Shown here piece by piece: positions 24,178 through 34,037 of a stretch of DNA of 64,000 nucleotides. The DNA is from VBAS01 sp964444975. Its GTDB lineage: Bacteria; Bacteroidota; Bacteroidia; Chitinophagales; Chitinophagaceae. The notes beneath the pieces are model-generated. The model searched no databases. It was not told the DNA's origin and was given only the letters and a program-made list of their open reading frames with translations. Position 1 is the first letter of the stretch. Every line of letters starts with the position of its first letter. The stretch lies in contig CAYUJD010000003.1 in the NCBI GenBank assembly GCA_964444975.1, forward strand, positions 1 to 64,000, written 5' to 3'. The position numbers were made by a program, and so were the translations under genes.

Positions 24178-26349
24178 TTAATTGAATAAGGGTATTGTTA
24201 CCGTAACCTGGCAACCATTGCCGGGTGAAGTTTTTAATAAAACAGTTCCGTCGTAAAACCGGGTACGTTCATAAATATTGGAAAGACCAATGCCTCGCCG
24301 TGTTTGTTCCGGGTCAAAACCCACGCCATCATCCCGGATAATCAGTACGGCATCCTGTTCAATGGCCCGCAGGTCAATGGTCAGATTTTTTGCCTTGCTG
24401 TATTTCAGAATATTACTTACCTGCTCCTGCACAATTCGGAAAAAAGTAACTTTTTTCCCGCTGCTGAGTTTTTCTACTTCATCGCAGTAATGAAAGAGAA
24501 CATGCAGGGCGCCTGCTGTTTTCAGATCGGTCACCAGGGTTTTAATACTGGTCACCAGCCCGTTTTCTTTAAGCTGCGGGGTAACCATTTTCTTGCTCAG
24601 CCGCCTGATTTCTTCGATGGCAGAAATAAGGTATTCCGACACTTTATATTTCAGCTGCTCGCCTTCAGGGGTTGACGGAACAATCATATCGGTAAACAGT
24701 TTTGCCGTGCTGAGTATCTGGTTCACATTATCGTGCAGTTCGTGCCCGATTTGTGTTCTTTCTTTTTCCTGCACTGCAAAAATGGTTTCTGTTATTACTT
24801 TCTTGTGTTGTATTTTTTCTTCCAGCAGCTTTGATTCCAGGTGTTTTAGCTGCGTCACATCGTTCAGCGAGCCGATCATTTTTACCGGCACATCGTTTTC
24901 ATAAAATATGTAGCCGCGGTCGTACACAATGATGTATTGCCCGCTGGCATTTTTAAACCGGTATTCACTCTCCCAGCTTTTTTCCTTTTGTTCCAAAGCT
25001 TTTTTCAGTGAATCTCTCAGCTTTCGCCTGTCGTCAGGATGAACCCGCCTGAACCACCAGGTAAGACTGGATGCTTGCTGCAGAAAAAACCCGGTAAGAT
25101 TTTGCAGAATCTGGTTGCGGAATATCTGCCCTGTTTTTATATCCCATTCCCAGATGGCATCGGTAGTTATATGACTCAGGTAATAGAGCCGTTCATTTAC
25201 CTGCTGCAGTTTTTGTTCTGTTCTGAAATGATTAGTAATGTTGAGGGCTTCTCCGCCAACCAATCTTTTGCCCGACACCGAATGAATGGGAAACAGGCCA
25301 ATCCAGAAAACGATTTCCGAACCATTGGCAAGAAACATTTTTTCCTGGCTCTGCAGTGCCTGCCCGGTATCCATCACCTGCCGGTGCTTTTTTACCAGCG
25401 TTTCACCTATTTCAACCGGCATCAACTCAACTATATTTTGGCCGACAGCCTTTTCCGTCAAACCAAGATATTTGAAAAAAGACTGATTGGCATACATCAA
25501 TCGTGCATCTTCATCCACCATCCAGGCCAGGTTGGGCGTATGCTCGTTAAAAGCATGAAAAAGCATTTCATTCTCTTTTGCTTTTTTTTCTAATTGCTTT
25601 TCCACAGTGATATCCATAAAGGAAGAAACAACAAATACAGGGCGGCCGTTACCGGGTTCAAAAAGCGGTTGCGAGTTGACCAGGATGTTTTTTATTTCAC
25701 CACAGCCGGATTTTAAGGTAATTACCACATTGTTTTGCGCGGTGGCTGTTTTCAGGGCTTTCATAAAGGGACATTCATTAAATGATACCGGCTGGCCATT
25801 TATTTCCATGCTTTGCCACAGGTTTTTAAATCTGCCGGGGTCATGGGAGTTCATGCTGGCTCCAAATAGTTCCGCTGCTTTCCTGTTAGCCACCAGTATT
25901 TTCCCGTTGCAATCCTGCAACACAACCCCGATAGTAAGCCCTTCCATTATGGCTTCATAGTTGCCGCTGGCCACCTGTTTCAGTTTTTGGGCATTGCTTT
26001 TACCGGTGCTATCGTAACCTATGCAAAAAAAATTACCGGTATAATGATGGGCATTTTTTTGCAGGCTGATTTCCCATTTTATCCAGTGCAGCGATCCGTT
26101 GCGTGCCGACATTTCAATGACGGCGGGCTGCCTGGTTTGTTTTACCTGTGCCAGCACACGGCGGAAATTTTTCAGTTGTGATGAATCGAGCAGTTCGAAA
26201 AAACCGGTGCGTAGAATTTTTTCCTGGTTCAGCTCAAAATTTGTCATCAGGTGCGAGTTGGCAAAATGAATCACACCGTTGTCGTCAATGACGAGCAGGT
26301 AATAATCCTTGTCCCCGTCACGGGTTTTTTGCAGAAAATCGGTTGTCAT
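24178..26349 (-). CDS. multi-PAS sensor histidine kinase, HisKA_3 (NarX/DesK) type
   Basis: This is a 723-residue soluble kinase with no membrane segments. About four PAS/PAC units (roughly 10-120, 130-250, 258-380 and 385-510) precede a dimerisation helix with the phospho-acceptor H539 in ELHDNVNQIL. The HATPase domain has QEQVSNILKYSKA (N box) and DDGVGFDPEQ (G1). The HisKA_3 class pairs with NarL-type regulators, of which three lie upstream. It starts 11 bases after a CheY-like gene ends, so the two are co-transcribed. Confidence 0.92.
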   Translation of the reverse strand: MTTDFLQKTRDGDKDYYLLVIDDNGVIHFANSHLMTNFELNQEKILRTGFFELLDSSQLKNFRRVLAQVKQTRQPAVIEMSARNGSLHWIKWEISLQKNAHHYTGNFFCIGYDSTGKSNAQKLKQVASGNYEAIMEGLTIGVVLQDCNGKILVANRKAAELFGASMNSHDPGRFKNLWQSMEINGQPVSFNECPFMKALKTATAQNNVVITLKSGCGEIKNILVNSQPLFEPGNGRPVFVVSSFMDITVEKQLEKKAKENEMLFHAFNEHTPNLAWMVDEDARLMYANQSFFKYLGLTEKAVGQNIVELMPVEIGETLVKKHRQVMDTGQALQSQEKMFLANGSEIVFWIGLFPIHSVSGKRLVGGEALNITNHFRTEQKLQQVNERLYYLSHITTDAIWEWDIKTGQIFRNQILQNLTGFFLQQASSLTWWFRRVHPDDRRKLRDSLKKALEQKEKSWESEYRFKNASGQYIIVYDRGYIFYENDVPVKMIGSLNDVTQLKHLESKLLEEKIQHKKVITETIFAVQEKERTQIGHELHDNVNQILSTAKLFTDMIVPSTPEGEQLKYKVSEYLISAIEEIRRLSKKMVTPQLKENGLVTSIKTLVTDLKTAGALHVLFHYCDEVEKLSSGKKVTFFRIVQEQVSNILKYSKAKNLTIDLRAIEQDAVLIIRDDGVGFDPEQTRRGIGLSNIYERTRFYDGTVLLKTSPGNGCQVTVTIPLFN

Positions 26350-26360
26350 AGGTTTCGTAT

Positions 26361-26732
26361 TTAGCTCATGCTGCAGATGACGTGGGGAATTTTATCAAAA
26401 TCGTTTGACTTGTCAAAAAAATAATCGGCCCCCATACCGGTGCAGATTTCCCTGTAGCTTTCCGTAGCATGATTGGTCAGCACAATCATTTTCATTTGCG
26501 GTTGTGTGGTTTTGATTACCTGCAGCAGTTCAATGCCGCTTTTGTCGGGCAGATTTAAATCGAGTAAAACTACATCGGCCCTTACTTCATTCATCATACG
26601 GATGGTCTCACGGTAGCTGGCTGCATGAATTATCAGCTTTACATTATCCACTTCGCCCAGCATTCCGATAAGTCTTTCAATTATCAGCAGTGAATCTTCT
26701 ACTAACAGTATTACCAGTTTTTTATTATTCAT
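26361..26732 (-). CDS. single-domain response regulator (CheY-like)
   Basis: The 123-residue receiver domain has the acidic pair E12/D13, the phospho-accepting D58 in VVLLDLNLPDKSG, the Thr of IVLTNHA, and the Lys of FFDKSND. There is no output domain, so it probably relays phosphate or acts by protein contact. It directly precedes the PAS kinase gene. An inverted repeat with GTAGT/CTAC arms lies about 90 bases upstream. Confidence 0.92.
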   Translation of the reverse strand: MNNKKLVILLVEDSLLIIERLIGMLGEVDNVKLIIHAASYRETIRMMNEVRADVVLLDLNLPDKSGIELLQVIKTTQPQMKMIVLTNHATESYREICTGMGADYFFDKSNDFDKIPHVICSMS

Positions 26733-26819
26733 ATTTTGTTTTTCCGCAAATAAACACCCTGTACCGGGGCCTGCAATTAGTATTAGCTCTTATTCATAAC
26801 TACAAAAATTCTTCATTGC

Positions 26820-26839
26820 CAGTAGTATGAAATCTACTG
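26820..26839. promoter_or_regulatory. inverted repeat CAGTAGT-ATGAAA-TCTACTG, putative operator
   Basis: The arms CAGTAG/CTACTG are perfect. With the same 6-base spacing as the sites at 27607 and 34751, the match has one mismatch. It lies upstream of the response regulator that starts at 26732 and overlaps the end of the preceding gene. Confidence 0.45.
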
Positions 26840-27481
26840 AAAAATTTTTTTGGTGTTCAGTTGATTATCCTGGATATATTGTACCAGTTCCTGCCTGGTG
26901 CTTAACGCAAGCTTATCCATGATTTGTAAGATACTATTGCTTACTTCTACTGTTGCCAGCTGCATTTGTTCAGCCATATCTTCTGTGCGCTGGCCATCAG
27001 CATACCGGTACATGATTTCCAATCCTGTTTCAGAAAGAAGTTCATGTGGCAATATACCTGCCTCGCGGCATTGTTCAGGCTTCAGTTTTTCAGCCAATGA
27101 TGCCGGCAGATAACGATGACCTGCCAATATTTTTTTTACGGCAATAAGCAGTTCTTCCGCCGCTGTGTCTTTATTTAAAAATCCCGAAGCGCCTGCCCGA
27201 AACACAGGCAGGGCATATTGCTCTTCGGGAAAGATGGTTACAATAAGCACCGGCTGGCCTGGTTTTAATTCCCGTATTTTTTTTAAAGCAATTAGTCCAC
27301 CGCCTCCCGGCATGGAAATATCAGAAATAATAAGATCCCAGTTTTCACTTACAGCCTTTTCAACCAACGAAGTTGTGTCGGCAGCTTCACCTATTTCCAG
27401 TTCGGGGAAACCCTCCAGGAGAATCTGCATAATACCTCTGCGGACGATGATATGATCATCGGCAATGAGAATTTTAAGCAT
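26834..27481 (-). CDS. NarL-like response regulator with degenerate HTH
   Basis: The receiver (1-120) is intact: D8/D9, D54 in IISDISMPGGGG, and K in GFLNKDTA. The C-terminal 60 residues align in length with the LuxR/NarL helix-turn-helix, but several usual positions are replaced: LSETGLEIMYRYADGQ instead of LSxREhEVL, and VSNSILQIMDKL at the recognition helix. DNA binding may be altered or lost. It is closely related to the next regulator upstream (27641-28270) and probably arose from it by duplication. Confidence 0.88.
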   Translation of the reverse strand: MLKILIADDHIIVRRGIMQILLEGFPELEIGEAADTTSLVEKAVSENWDLIISDISMPGGGGLIALKKIRELKPGQPVLIVTIFPEEQYALPVFRAGASGFLNKDTAAEELLIAVKKILAGHRYLPASLAEKLKPEQCREAGILPHELLSETGLEIMYRYADGQRTEDMAEQMQLATVEVSNSILQIMDKLALSTRQELVQYIQDNQLNTKKIFQ

Positions 27482-27606
27482 AAGGCTGAAAAAAAGAACC
27501 GGGTCTTGTTATTACAGAACTGCAGAACATGTTTTCACAAATACGGGCCTCTTTACAAAGAAAATATTCCGTTAATACTGTACCTGTAACCAAAGTTTCA
27601 TTATGG

Positions 27607-27624
27607 TGTAGTAGTTCAACTACA
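27607..27624. promoter_or_regulatory. inverted repeat TGTAGT-AGTTCA-ACTACA, putative operator
   Basis: The 6-bp arms are perfect with a 6-base spacer, 126 bases upstream of the regulator starting at 27481. The arms and spacing are the same as at 34751-34770. Confidence 0.5.
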
Positions 27625-27640
27625 GGCTGAAGTAAAAAAA

Positions 27641-28270
27641 TCAGATTAATCCTTTTTCGATGGCATAGCGGGTAAGTTCTGCATTGGTGCGCATTTTCAT
27701 TTTTTCCAGTATGCGTGCCCTGTAGGTGCTGATGGTGGTAGCGCTGAGCGAAAGCCGGGTTGCAATTTCGGAAATGGATTTGCCGGAAGCCAGCATCAGC
27801 AAGACATCAAATTCGCGGTTGCTGAGTTGTTCATGCGGGGCTGCATGGGCGGGCAGGTTGAGGGCGCCGGCAAGTTTTTCGGCTATGGAGGGAGTAATAA
27901 ATTTTCGTCCAAGTTTGACGGTCTGAATGGCTTTAATCAGTTCATCATGCACCGAATCTTTGTTCAGGTAACCGGAGGCGCCGGCTTTCAGTACCCGTAA
28001 AGCATATTGATCTTCGGGGTGCATGCTCATGATAAGAACAGGGAGTTTCGGCTGAATTTCCTTTACCTGCTGCAGGGCTTCAATACCGCTGCGGCCCGGC
28101 ATGCTGATGTCACATATCACCACATCCCAGGTGGATTTAACCACCTGGGCTACCAGGCTTTCCACATCGCCCACTTCCCCTATCTCAGCCGAAGGATATT
28201 CGTCGAGTATAATCTGCCGCAATCCCCGCCTGACTATTGCATGATCATCAGCAATCAGAATACGAATCAT
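27641..28270 (-). CDS. NarL/FixJ family response regulator
   Basis: This 209-residue two-domain regulator has a receiver with D8/D9, phospho-acceptor D54 (VICDISMPGRSG) and K in GYLNKDSV. Its LuxR-type HTH (about 145-205) is standard: LSNREFDVLLMLASGKS, ISEIATRLSLSATTISTY. It starts 21 bases after the stop of the giant PAS kinase (28292-33514), so it is its likely partner and is probably co-transcribed. Confidence 0.94.
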   Translation of the reverse strand: MIRILIADDHAIVRRGLRQIILDEYPSAEIGEVGDVESLVAQVVKSTWDVVICDISMPGRSGIEALQQVKEIQPKLPVLIMSMHPEDQYALRVLKAGASGYLNKDSVHDELIKAIQTVKLGRKFITPSIAEKLAGALNLPAHAAPHEQLSNREFDVLLMLASGKSISEIATRLSLSATTISTYRARILEKMKMRTNAELTRYAIEKGLI

Positions 28271-28291
28271 AAAACAGTTTTCCGTTTACCT

Positions 28292-31200
28292 TTAGCTACT
28301 AACCGGAACGGTAACCTGTATCTGTGTGCCTTTTCCCGGAGTACTGATTATTTTATATTCTCCTCCCATCAGTGTTGCCCTTTCACGCATGCCTAATATA
28401 CCCAATGTTTTTTTATTTTCAATACGGTCTGTATAAAATCCTTTGCCATCATCGGTAATTGTCATCCTGATTTTTTCTTTTTCCATGCTCAACACGGCTT
28501 CCACGCTGGTAGCGCCGGCATGTCGCGCCACATTGGTCAGGCTTTCCTGGAAAATACGGAACAGGGTCGTTGCAACGCTGACTGGTATTTTTACTTCATC
28601 CACTTTGGAAACAAATTTTGTTTTAATACCTGAATGATTCTTAAACTCCTGGCTTTGCCATTCCAGGGCCGCTACCAGGCCCAGGTCGTCCAGTATGCTT
28701 GGCCGGAGTTCTGTAGAAATTCTTCGCACCGTATTTACAGTATGATCTATCACTTTCAGCAGTTCCTGTATCTTTTGCCTGATGCCCGGGTCATTATCCG
28801 TTAGTTTTTTACTTAGCCAGGAAATGTCCATTTTCAGCACGGTGAGCTGCTGACCCAGTTCATCGTGAATTTCCCGTGCAATGTTAATACGTTCTTCTTC
28901 CCGCACTTTTTCCAGATGCGAGGCCAGCCGGCGGATATCCTCAAATGATTGTTTCAGTTTTTCCTCTGCCTGCTTTCGGCCTGATATATCACGAATAAAC
29001 CCGCAAAAAAATATTTCGCCTCCCTGTTTTATATCAACAATGCTCAGTTCTACAGGAAATTCTTTGCCGTGGCGGTTTACGGCCGTAAGCTCGATGAGCT
29101 TATTTAGCAACGGACCTTTCCCTGTTTGCAAATAATTTGCAAGTCCCCTTTTATGCTTTTCCTTCAGGTGGTCAGGAATAATGGTATCGCTCAGCATTTT
29201 TCCCACGACTTCCTTTTCTTTCCATCCGAAAATTCTTTCTGCCTGCGGATTCCAGCTGGTAACACGTCCTTCTGTGTTCATCACAATGATGGCATCCATA
29301 GCCGAGTTCATAATCAACCGCCGGGTTTCTTCGCTGTTTCGTATTGCCTGCTCGGTTTTGATACGCTCAGTAATATTCCTGGCAATGGCCACAATCCTGC
29401 CATCGGGTATCATTTTTACATTGGCCTCTACCTCAATGATGGTTCCGTTTTTATGCAGCATGCGCCGGTGACTGAAAACGTGTTTACCCCGGAGCAGTTT
29501 GTCAAAGCGTAATGGCTCTTTCTTTAATTGGTTGGGGTCAATGAGATCACGGGCATTTAATTTAAGTAATTCTTTTTTTTCATACCCGAACATTTCGCAG
29601 AAACTGGAGTTAACGTCAAGGAAATTCCCGATTTGGTCGGTAATCATAATGGCATCTGATGCCTGTTCGATAAGTGAGCGATAACGTTGTTCACTGATGC
29701 GTAATTCTTCTTCTGCTTTTTTGCGTTGCGTAATGTCGCGGATGGCGGCAGAAACCAGTTTGCCTTCATGAGTTTCAAGGGGTGAAAGACTGATTTCAAC
29801 CGGGAATTTTGACCCATCTTTTCTTACAGCAAATAATTCCAGTCCTGAGCCCTTGGCTCTTGTCTTAGGATTACGGAAATATCTTGCCCGGCGTGCGGCA
29901 TGTCCTTTGTGCGAGTCGGCAGGAACAAGTATTTCTATTGATTTAGAAATGAGTTCTTCTTTTTTGTAGCCGAAGATGACCTCGGTTTGATGATTAACCA
30001 GCACGATCTCACCATTTTCATTGGCGATAATCATGGCATCTGGCGCCGATTCAAGCAGGTCACGGAATTTTATTTCAGCCTTTTTACGTTCGGTTATATC
30101 CATCATGCTGCCCATGATGCGGATGGGTTTGCCTGCCGCACTGCGCACAATATAGGTACGGTCGTAGATGTCTTTATATTCATCCTGTACCAGGAAACGA
30201 TATTCCTTTAACCAGACATTTTTGTGCGAAGCCAGTGCTTCTGCAAAACCCTGTATTACTTCTTCCCGGTCTCCGGGATGTATTCTTTTTTTCCACATTT
30301 CTTCTGTGGGAACCGGGTCTGACGAGGTAAGTCCATACAACCGCTGGTGCATTTCATTACCCCATATTTCGCCGGTTTCAAGGTTCCATTCCCAGATGGC
30401 GTCATGGGTGGTGGCGGCGATCATTTCGAACCGCTCATTGTATTTTCTAATGGCCGCTTCGGTTTTTTTACGCTCAGAAATATCAATACCTATGCCTATC
30501 AGGCAGGGCCTGCGTTCAACTATCACCCGCCAGCCATTCAGGTAATAGGGAATTATTTCCCTGTTTTTTGTAATGGCATTTGCTTCCACCTCAGCCATTC
30601 CTTTTTCAAACACTCTTGCAATGGTGTCGGCAACATTTTTTTTATCTGCTTCATCAATAAAATCCAGTGCATGCATCCTGCTGATTTCTTCTGAGCAAAA
30701 ACCGGAAATTGCTTCAACGTTTTTATTCCATCTCAAATATTTCCCGGATTCATCCAGTAAAAAAAACACACCGGGCAGGCTGTTGATAATAGAATCAGAA
30801 AGTGTCTTTTCCCTTAAAAGTTCTTCTGCTGTTTTTTTCCGCTCCGACACATCGCGGGTAACACTGAGCAAAGCGATGATTTTTCCTTCGGCATTTTTCA
30901 GCGGCACGGCGTGGGTTTCCAGCCAGCGATGTGTACCTTTTAAACCAACAATTTCAAACTCGAGCATACCGGATTTTCCGGCAAATACATCGCTGGCCAG
31001 TTTATTAAAAGCATTGCGATAAGGCGGTGTTACAAGGCTATTAATATTTTTGCCCAGCACCTGTTCTTCGCTGTCGGCTTCAATCATTGCCAACCCGGCG
31101 GGATTCATTTTTAGCAATGTGCCATCAGCGCTTACAAGTTTGATGCATTCCGGTTCATTGTTAATGATGGTGCGCAGGCGGTTTTCGCTTTCGGCCAGCT

Positions 31201-33514
31201 CAATTTCAGCTTTTTTTCGTTCGGTGATGTCTTTTGCAATGACGCATACGCTAATAATCTTACTACTTTCATCCTGCACGGGTACAAAACTTACCGACAC
31301 CCACTCAGGCAGCCCGTGGTTCGGATTATAGAGTTCATATTCCGATTGCTCTCCCTGAAAAGCTTTTTCAAAATGTTGCCTGACACGGGGAGTACTTTTT
31401 TCAGGTATTACATCCAGTATATTGGTACCCATGTCAACGGGCTTTCCCCAGGCCTTTGCCAGGTTCATTTTAGCCTTTTCATTTATCAGTATAACCCGGT
31501 AGTTACGGTCAACTACATAAAAGTTATCAGCCATGCTCGACAACACCTGGCGAAGTTTCTTTTCTGATTCTTCCAAGGCAGTTTGTGTTTTTTTCTTTTC
31601 GGTAATATCCACCATAATGCCGCGCAGCAAAACAGGTTTGTCATTTTCAACCAGCACGGTGACAATATCTCTGAGCCACACCGTGCGTCCGTCGGCAGCC
31701 ACCATGCGGTATTCAAATTCATGTGGTTTTTTATCCCGTGTACATTGCATGCAGTACTCCACTGCCCAGTTGCGGTCATCCTCATGTATGTGATCTTTCC
31801 AGAAGCCGGGGTTGTTAATCCAGTCATCCACCGGGTAGCCAAGAAGCTTTTCGGCCTCCCGGCTCACAAAATTGAACCGGAAGGTTTGGGCATCAGCTTC
31901 CCACACAATGCCATCTACCGTGTTGATCAGCGAAAAATATTTTTCCCTCGACTGCATCAGTTCTTTTTCAGCAGTTTTCAATCCTGTAAGATCAATTATG
32001 ACTCCTTCAAATATTTCTTCGCCGTTGCTGTCCTGGTAGCGAATTACATTTTCAATACAATGCATCGTGTTGCCATGGTGGCCTTTGAGCCGCAGTTCAT
32101 TATTGACAATCTGCTGTTCTTTCCGCAGAATTTCAAGAAAATGATCCCTCTCCGCCTGTGTATCATATAAATCAGTCGCCTTGACCTTTTTAAGTTCTTC
32201 CACCGAAGTAAAGCCCAGCATACGGGCAAAAGCCCGGTTGCTGGTCAGTATTTCACCTTTGGCATTGGTCTGGTAAATGCCGGCCAGGCTCATTTCGAAC
32301 AGGCGGCGGTATTTTTCTTCGCTTTGACGGATGAGTTCACCGGTTTTTTTCCGGTGGCGGCTCATGATGAGTAAAAGGGAAATAACCCCTGTGAGCAACA
32401 AGGCAAATACCAGCAATATGACAAGTAAATTGTTTTTATTCCTGAGCGTTACAGACTGTGTAATACTTCTATTCTCTGCTTCTTTCCTGGCATTTTCATG
32501 AAACCGGTAGGCGCTGATAACGTAGTCACCCAGGTCGGCCTGTTGCTGAAGTACACGATTTGTCACCGATTCAGAAACCTGGTTGTATTCTTTCACAGCG
32601 GCTGCTGCCTGTTGCGTATCATTTTCATTAATATAATACCGGATAAGTGCCGTATAGATTTGCTGCAGGTAACCGGCCAAAAGATGTGTATGGCTGAAAC
32701 CGGCAGCATTTTTTAATAATATCAACTGCTGTCGTTTATCGCCCTGCCTTCCTTTTATTTCAGCCAGGTAAATCATAGCCTCGATGGTGGATAATTTTTG
32801 TGAATTATCACCCAATACTTTTGAAATGTCAAGCAACCGGTTAAAATAATTTTCTGCCTTATTATAATTTCCTTCAGTGTATTCAAGCTTGCCGATTACT
32901 TTGTAACAATTGGAAAGCACCGGCAGGTTAGCGAGGGAGTCATTTATTTTAATAGCAAGGAGGCTAAGCTCACGGCATTTCAGGTAATCGCCGTTGTTAA
33001 AATAGCTCTCTCCCAGGTTATGCGCTGTTACGCCGATACGTTCAGGAATATTTAGCCGCGAAAAAATTTCGAAAGATTTTTTATGATGCACCAGTTCAGC
33101 TTGGCGGTTGTTCTGTTTGCGGAATGCATGCCCCATTGAAATATAACAATTGGCAATGCCGGCTGAATCGTTATAAGCCCGGAACATATCCAATGCCCGC
33201 TGGATATATTCGGCGCTGATAAAATCTTTTCCAGAAATGGAATAAATGCTGGACAGCACCCGATAAGCCGCCGCCTGCCCCAGCGGGTATTTGTTGCGAA
33301 AGCTAAGTTCCAGTGACTCATGCGCCAGGAACGCTGCCCGGGTTTCATTTACAAAAATCAGTTTTTGGCTCAGCAGGTTCAGCGCATCAGCTCTTTGCCG
33401 GCCGCTCAAATTCTTGCCGGCGATAAGTTTTTCAAGCGAATCAATTGACTGGGCATGTGAAAAAAATGCAGCATATGCAAACAGCACAAACAATAAACTG
33501 GTTTTTCTCAGCAT
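28292..33514 (-). CDS. giant TPR/multi-PAS sensor histidine kinase
   Basis: The 1740-residue membrane kinase has a signal peptide (1-21), a periplasmic TPR-like helical region (about 25-345), one membrane segment (about 360-382, LLVILLVFALLLTGVISLLL), and then nine consecutive cytoplasmic PAS/PAC units (about 395-1520). These are separated by ERKKAE-type linkers. The core is HisKA_3 type with the phospho-acceptor His in REIHDELGQQL and an HATPase with ITDDGKGF and GILGMRERA. The periplasmic TPR plus one TM layout is common in Bacteroidota; the signal is unknown. Confidence 0.93.
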   Translation of the reverse strand: MLRKTSLLFVLFAYAAFFSHAQSIDSLEKLIAGKNLSGRQRADALNLLSQKLIFVNETRAAFLAHESLELSFRNKYPLGQAAAYRVLSSIYSISGKDFISAEYIQRALDMFRAYNDSAGIANCYISMGHAFRKQNNRQAELVHHKKSFEIFSRLNIPERIGVTAHNLGESYFNNGDYLKCRELSLLAIKINDSLANLPVLSNCYKVIGKLEYTEGNYNKAENYFNRLLDISKVLGDNSQKLSTIEAMIYLAEIKGRQGDKRQQLILLKNAAGFSHTHLLAGYLQQIYTALIRYYINENDTQQAAAAVKEYNQVSESVTNRVLQQQADLGDYVISAYRFHENARKEAENRSITQSVTLRNKNNLLVILLVFALLLTGVISLLLIMSRHRKKTGELIRQSEEKYRRLFEMSLAGIYQTNAKGEILTSNRAFARMLGFTSVEELKKVKATDLYDTQAERDHFLEILRKEQQIVNNELRLKGHHGNTMHCIENVIRYQDSNGEEIFEGVIIDLTGLKTAEKELMQSREKYFSLINTVDGIVWEADAQTFRFNFVSREAEKLLGYPVDDWINNPGFWKDHIHEDDRNWAVEYCMQCTRDKKPHEFEYRMVAADGRTVWLRDIVTVLVENDKPVLLRGIMVDITEKKKTQTALEESEKKLRQVLSSMADNFYVVDRNYRVILINEKAKMNLAKAWGKPVDMGTNILDVIPEKSTPRVRQHFEKAFQGEQSEYELYNPNHGLPEWVSVSFVPVQDESSKIISVCVIAKDITERKKAEIELAESENRLRTIINNEPECIKLVSADGTLLKMNPAGLAMIEADSEEQVLGKNINSLVTPPYRNAFNKLASDVFAGKSGMLEFEIVGLKGTHRWLETHAVPLKNAEGKIIALLSVTRDVSERKKTAEELLREKTLSDSIINSLPGVFFLLDESGKYLRWNKNVEAISGFCSEEISRMHALDFIDEADKKNVADTIARVFEKGMAEVEANAITKNREIIPYYLNGWRVIVERRPCLIGIGIDISERKKTEAAIRKYNERFEMIAATTHDAIWEWNLETGEIWGNEMHQRLYGLTSSDPVPTEEMWKKRIHPGDREEVIQGFAEALASHKNVWLKEYRFLVQDEYKDIYDRTYIVRSAAGKPIRIMGSMMDITERKKAEIKFRDLLESAPDAMIIANENGEIVLVNHQTEVIFGYKKEELISKSIEILVPADSHKGHAARRARYFRNPKTRAKGSGLELFAVRKDGSKFPVEISLSPLETHEGKLVSAAIRDITQRKKAEEELRISEQRYRSLIEQASDAIMITDQIGNFLDVNSSFCEMFGYEKKELLKLNARDLIDPNQLKKEPLRFDKLLRGKHVFSHRRMLHKNGTIIEVEANVKMIPDGRIVAIARNITERIKTEQAIRNSEETRRLIMNSAMDAIIVMNTEGRVTSWNPQAERIFGWKEKEVVGKMLSDTIIPDHLKEKHKRGLANYLQTGKGPLLNKLIELTAVNRHGKEFPVELSIVDIKQGGEIFFCGFIRDISGRKQAEEKLKQSFEDIRRLASHLEKVREEERINIAREIHDELGQQLTVLKMDISWLSKKLTDNDPGIRQKIQELLKVIDHTVNTVRRISTELRPSILDDLGLVAALEWQSQEFKNHSGIKTKFVSKVDEVKIPVSVATTLFRIFQESLTNVARHAGATSVEAVLSMEKEKIRMTITDDGKGFYTDRIENKKTLGILGMRERATLMGGEYKIISTPGKGTQIQVTVPVSS

Positions 33515-34037
33515 CGCAGGTTGTTTTTATGTTTTTGAAATTTGAAAAATGAAACAAAGCAGAAACCCAAACCTTAGCAGTATAGTAAAGCCGGGGATAA
33601 GCGTATTTTTTACCAACCGGTAATGAATGACTGCAAACCGGGGAAGGGTAGTATTGGAGGGAATCAGATTTTTCATTTATGTCGCCGGGAAAAGCATCCG
33701 GTGGATAGTGGTTTTAAACAACACATTAATTAATGTTCACCATTTCCGGGGATTAATATTTATAAAATCACACGCCTCAAATTACTGTCGGGGAGCGGGG
33801 GCAATATATGAGATATTACATCCGGTAAAAGCTCCTGCCCATGTAATTGTTCGGGCTCAACAACTCAAAAAAAACCCGGAAGCTGCTGTACAATAAATTT
33901 ATCAAAAATACTGATTGCATACAGCCAGCCAGCGGTTTAGTTGTTAATGTTTTACGCACAACAAAGCCCGGCATATAGCCGGGTCGGTTAATCAAATTGA
34001 CCTGTTCATTAACCGGGAAAATGTTTCGTTTGGTAAT
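33515..34037. other. gene-free stretch between kinase and response regulator
   Basis: This 523-base interval contains the probable upstream region of the giant kinase and, near its far end, the terminator hairpin at 33967-33983. I see no convincing gene; one open frame at 33627-33896 on the plus strand has no coding character that I can recognise. Confidence 0.6.
33961..33985 (-). terminator. terminator of the 34038-34670 regulator gene
   Basis: On the minus strand CCCGGC-TATAT-GCCGGG is a perfect 6-bp stem followed by CTTTGTTGT, about 55 bases after the regulator's stop codon. Confidence 0.65.

Noticed and set aside
33627..33896. 89-codon open frame on the plus strand in the gap before the response regulator
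   Set aside because: It has no signal peptide, domain or composition like the neighbouring proteins, and it lies over the upstream region of the giant kinase.
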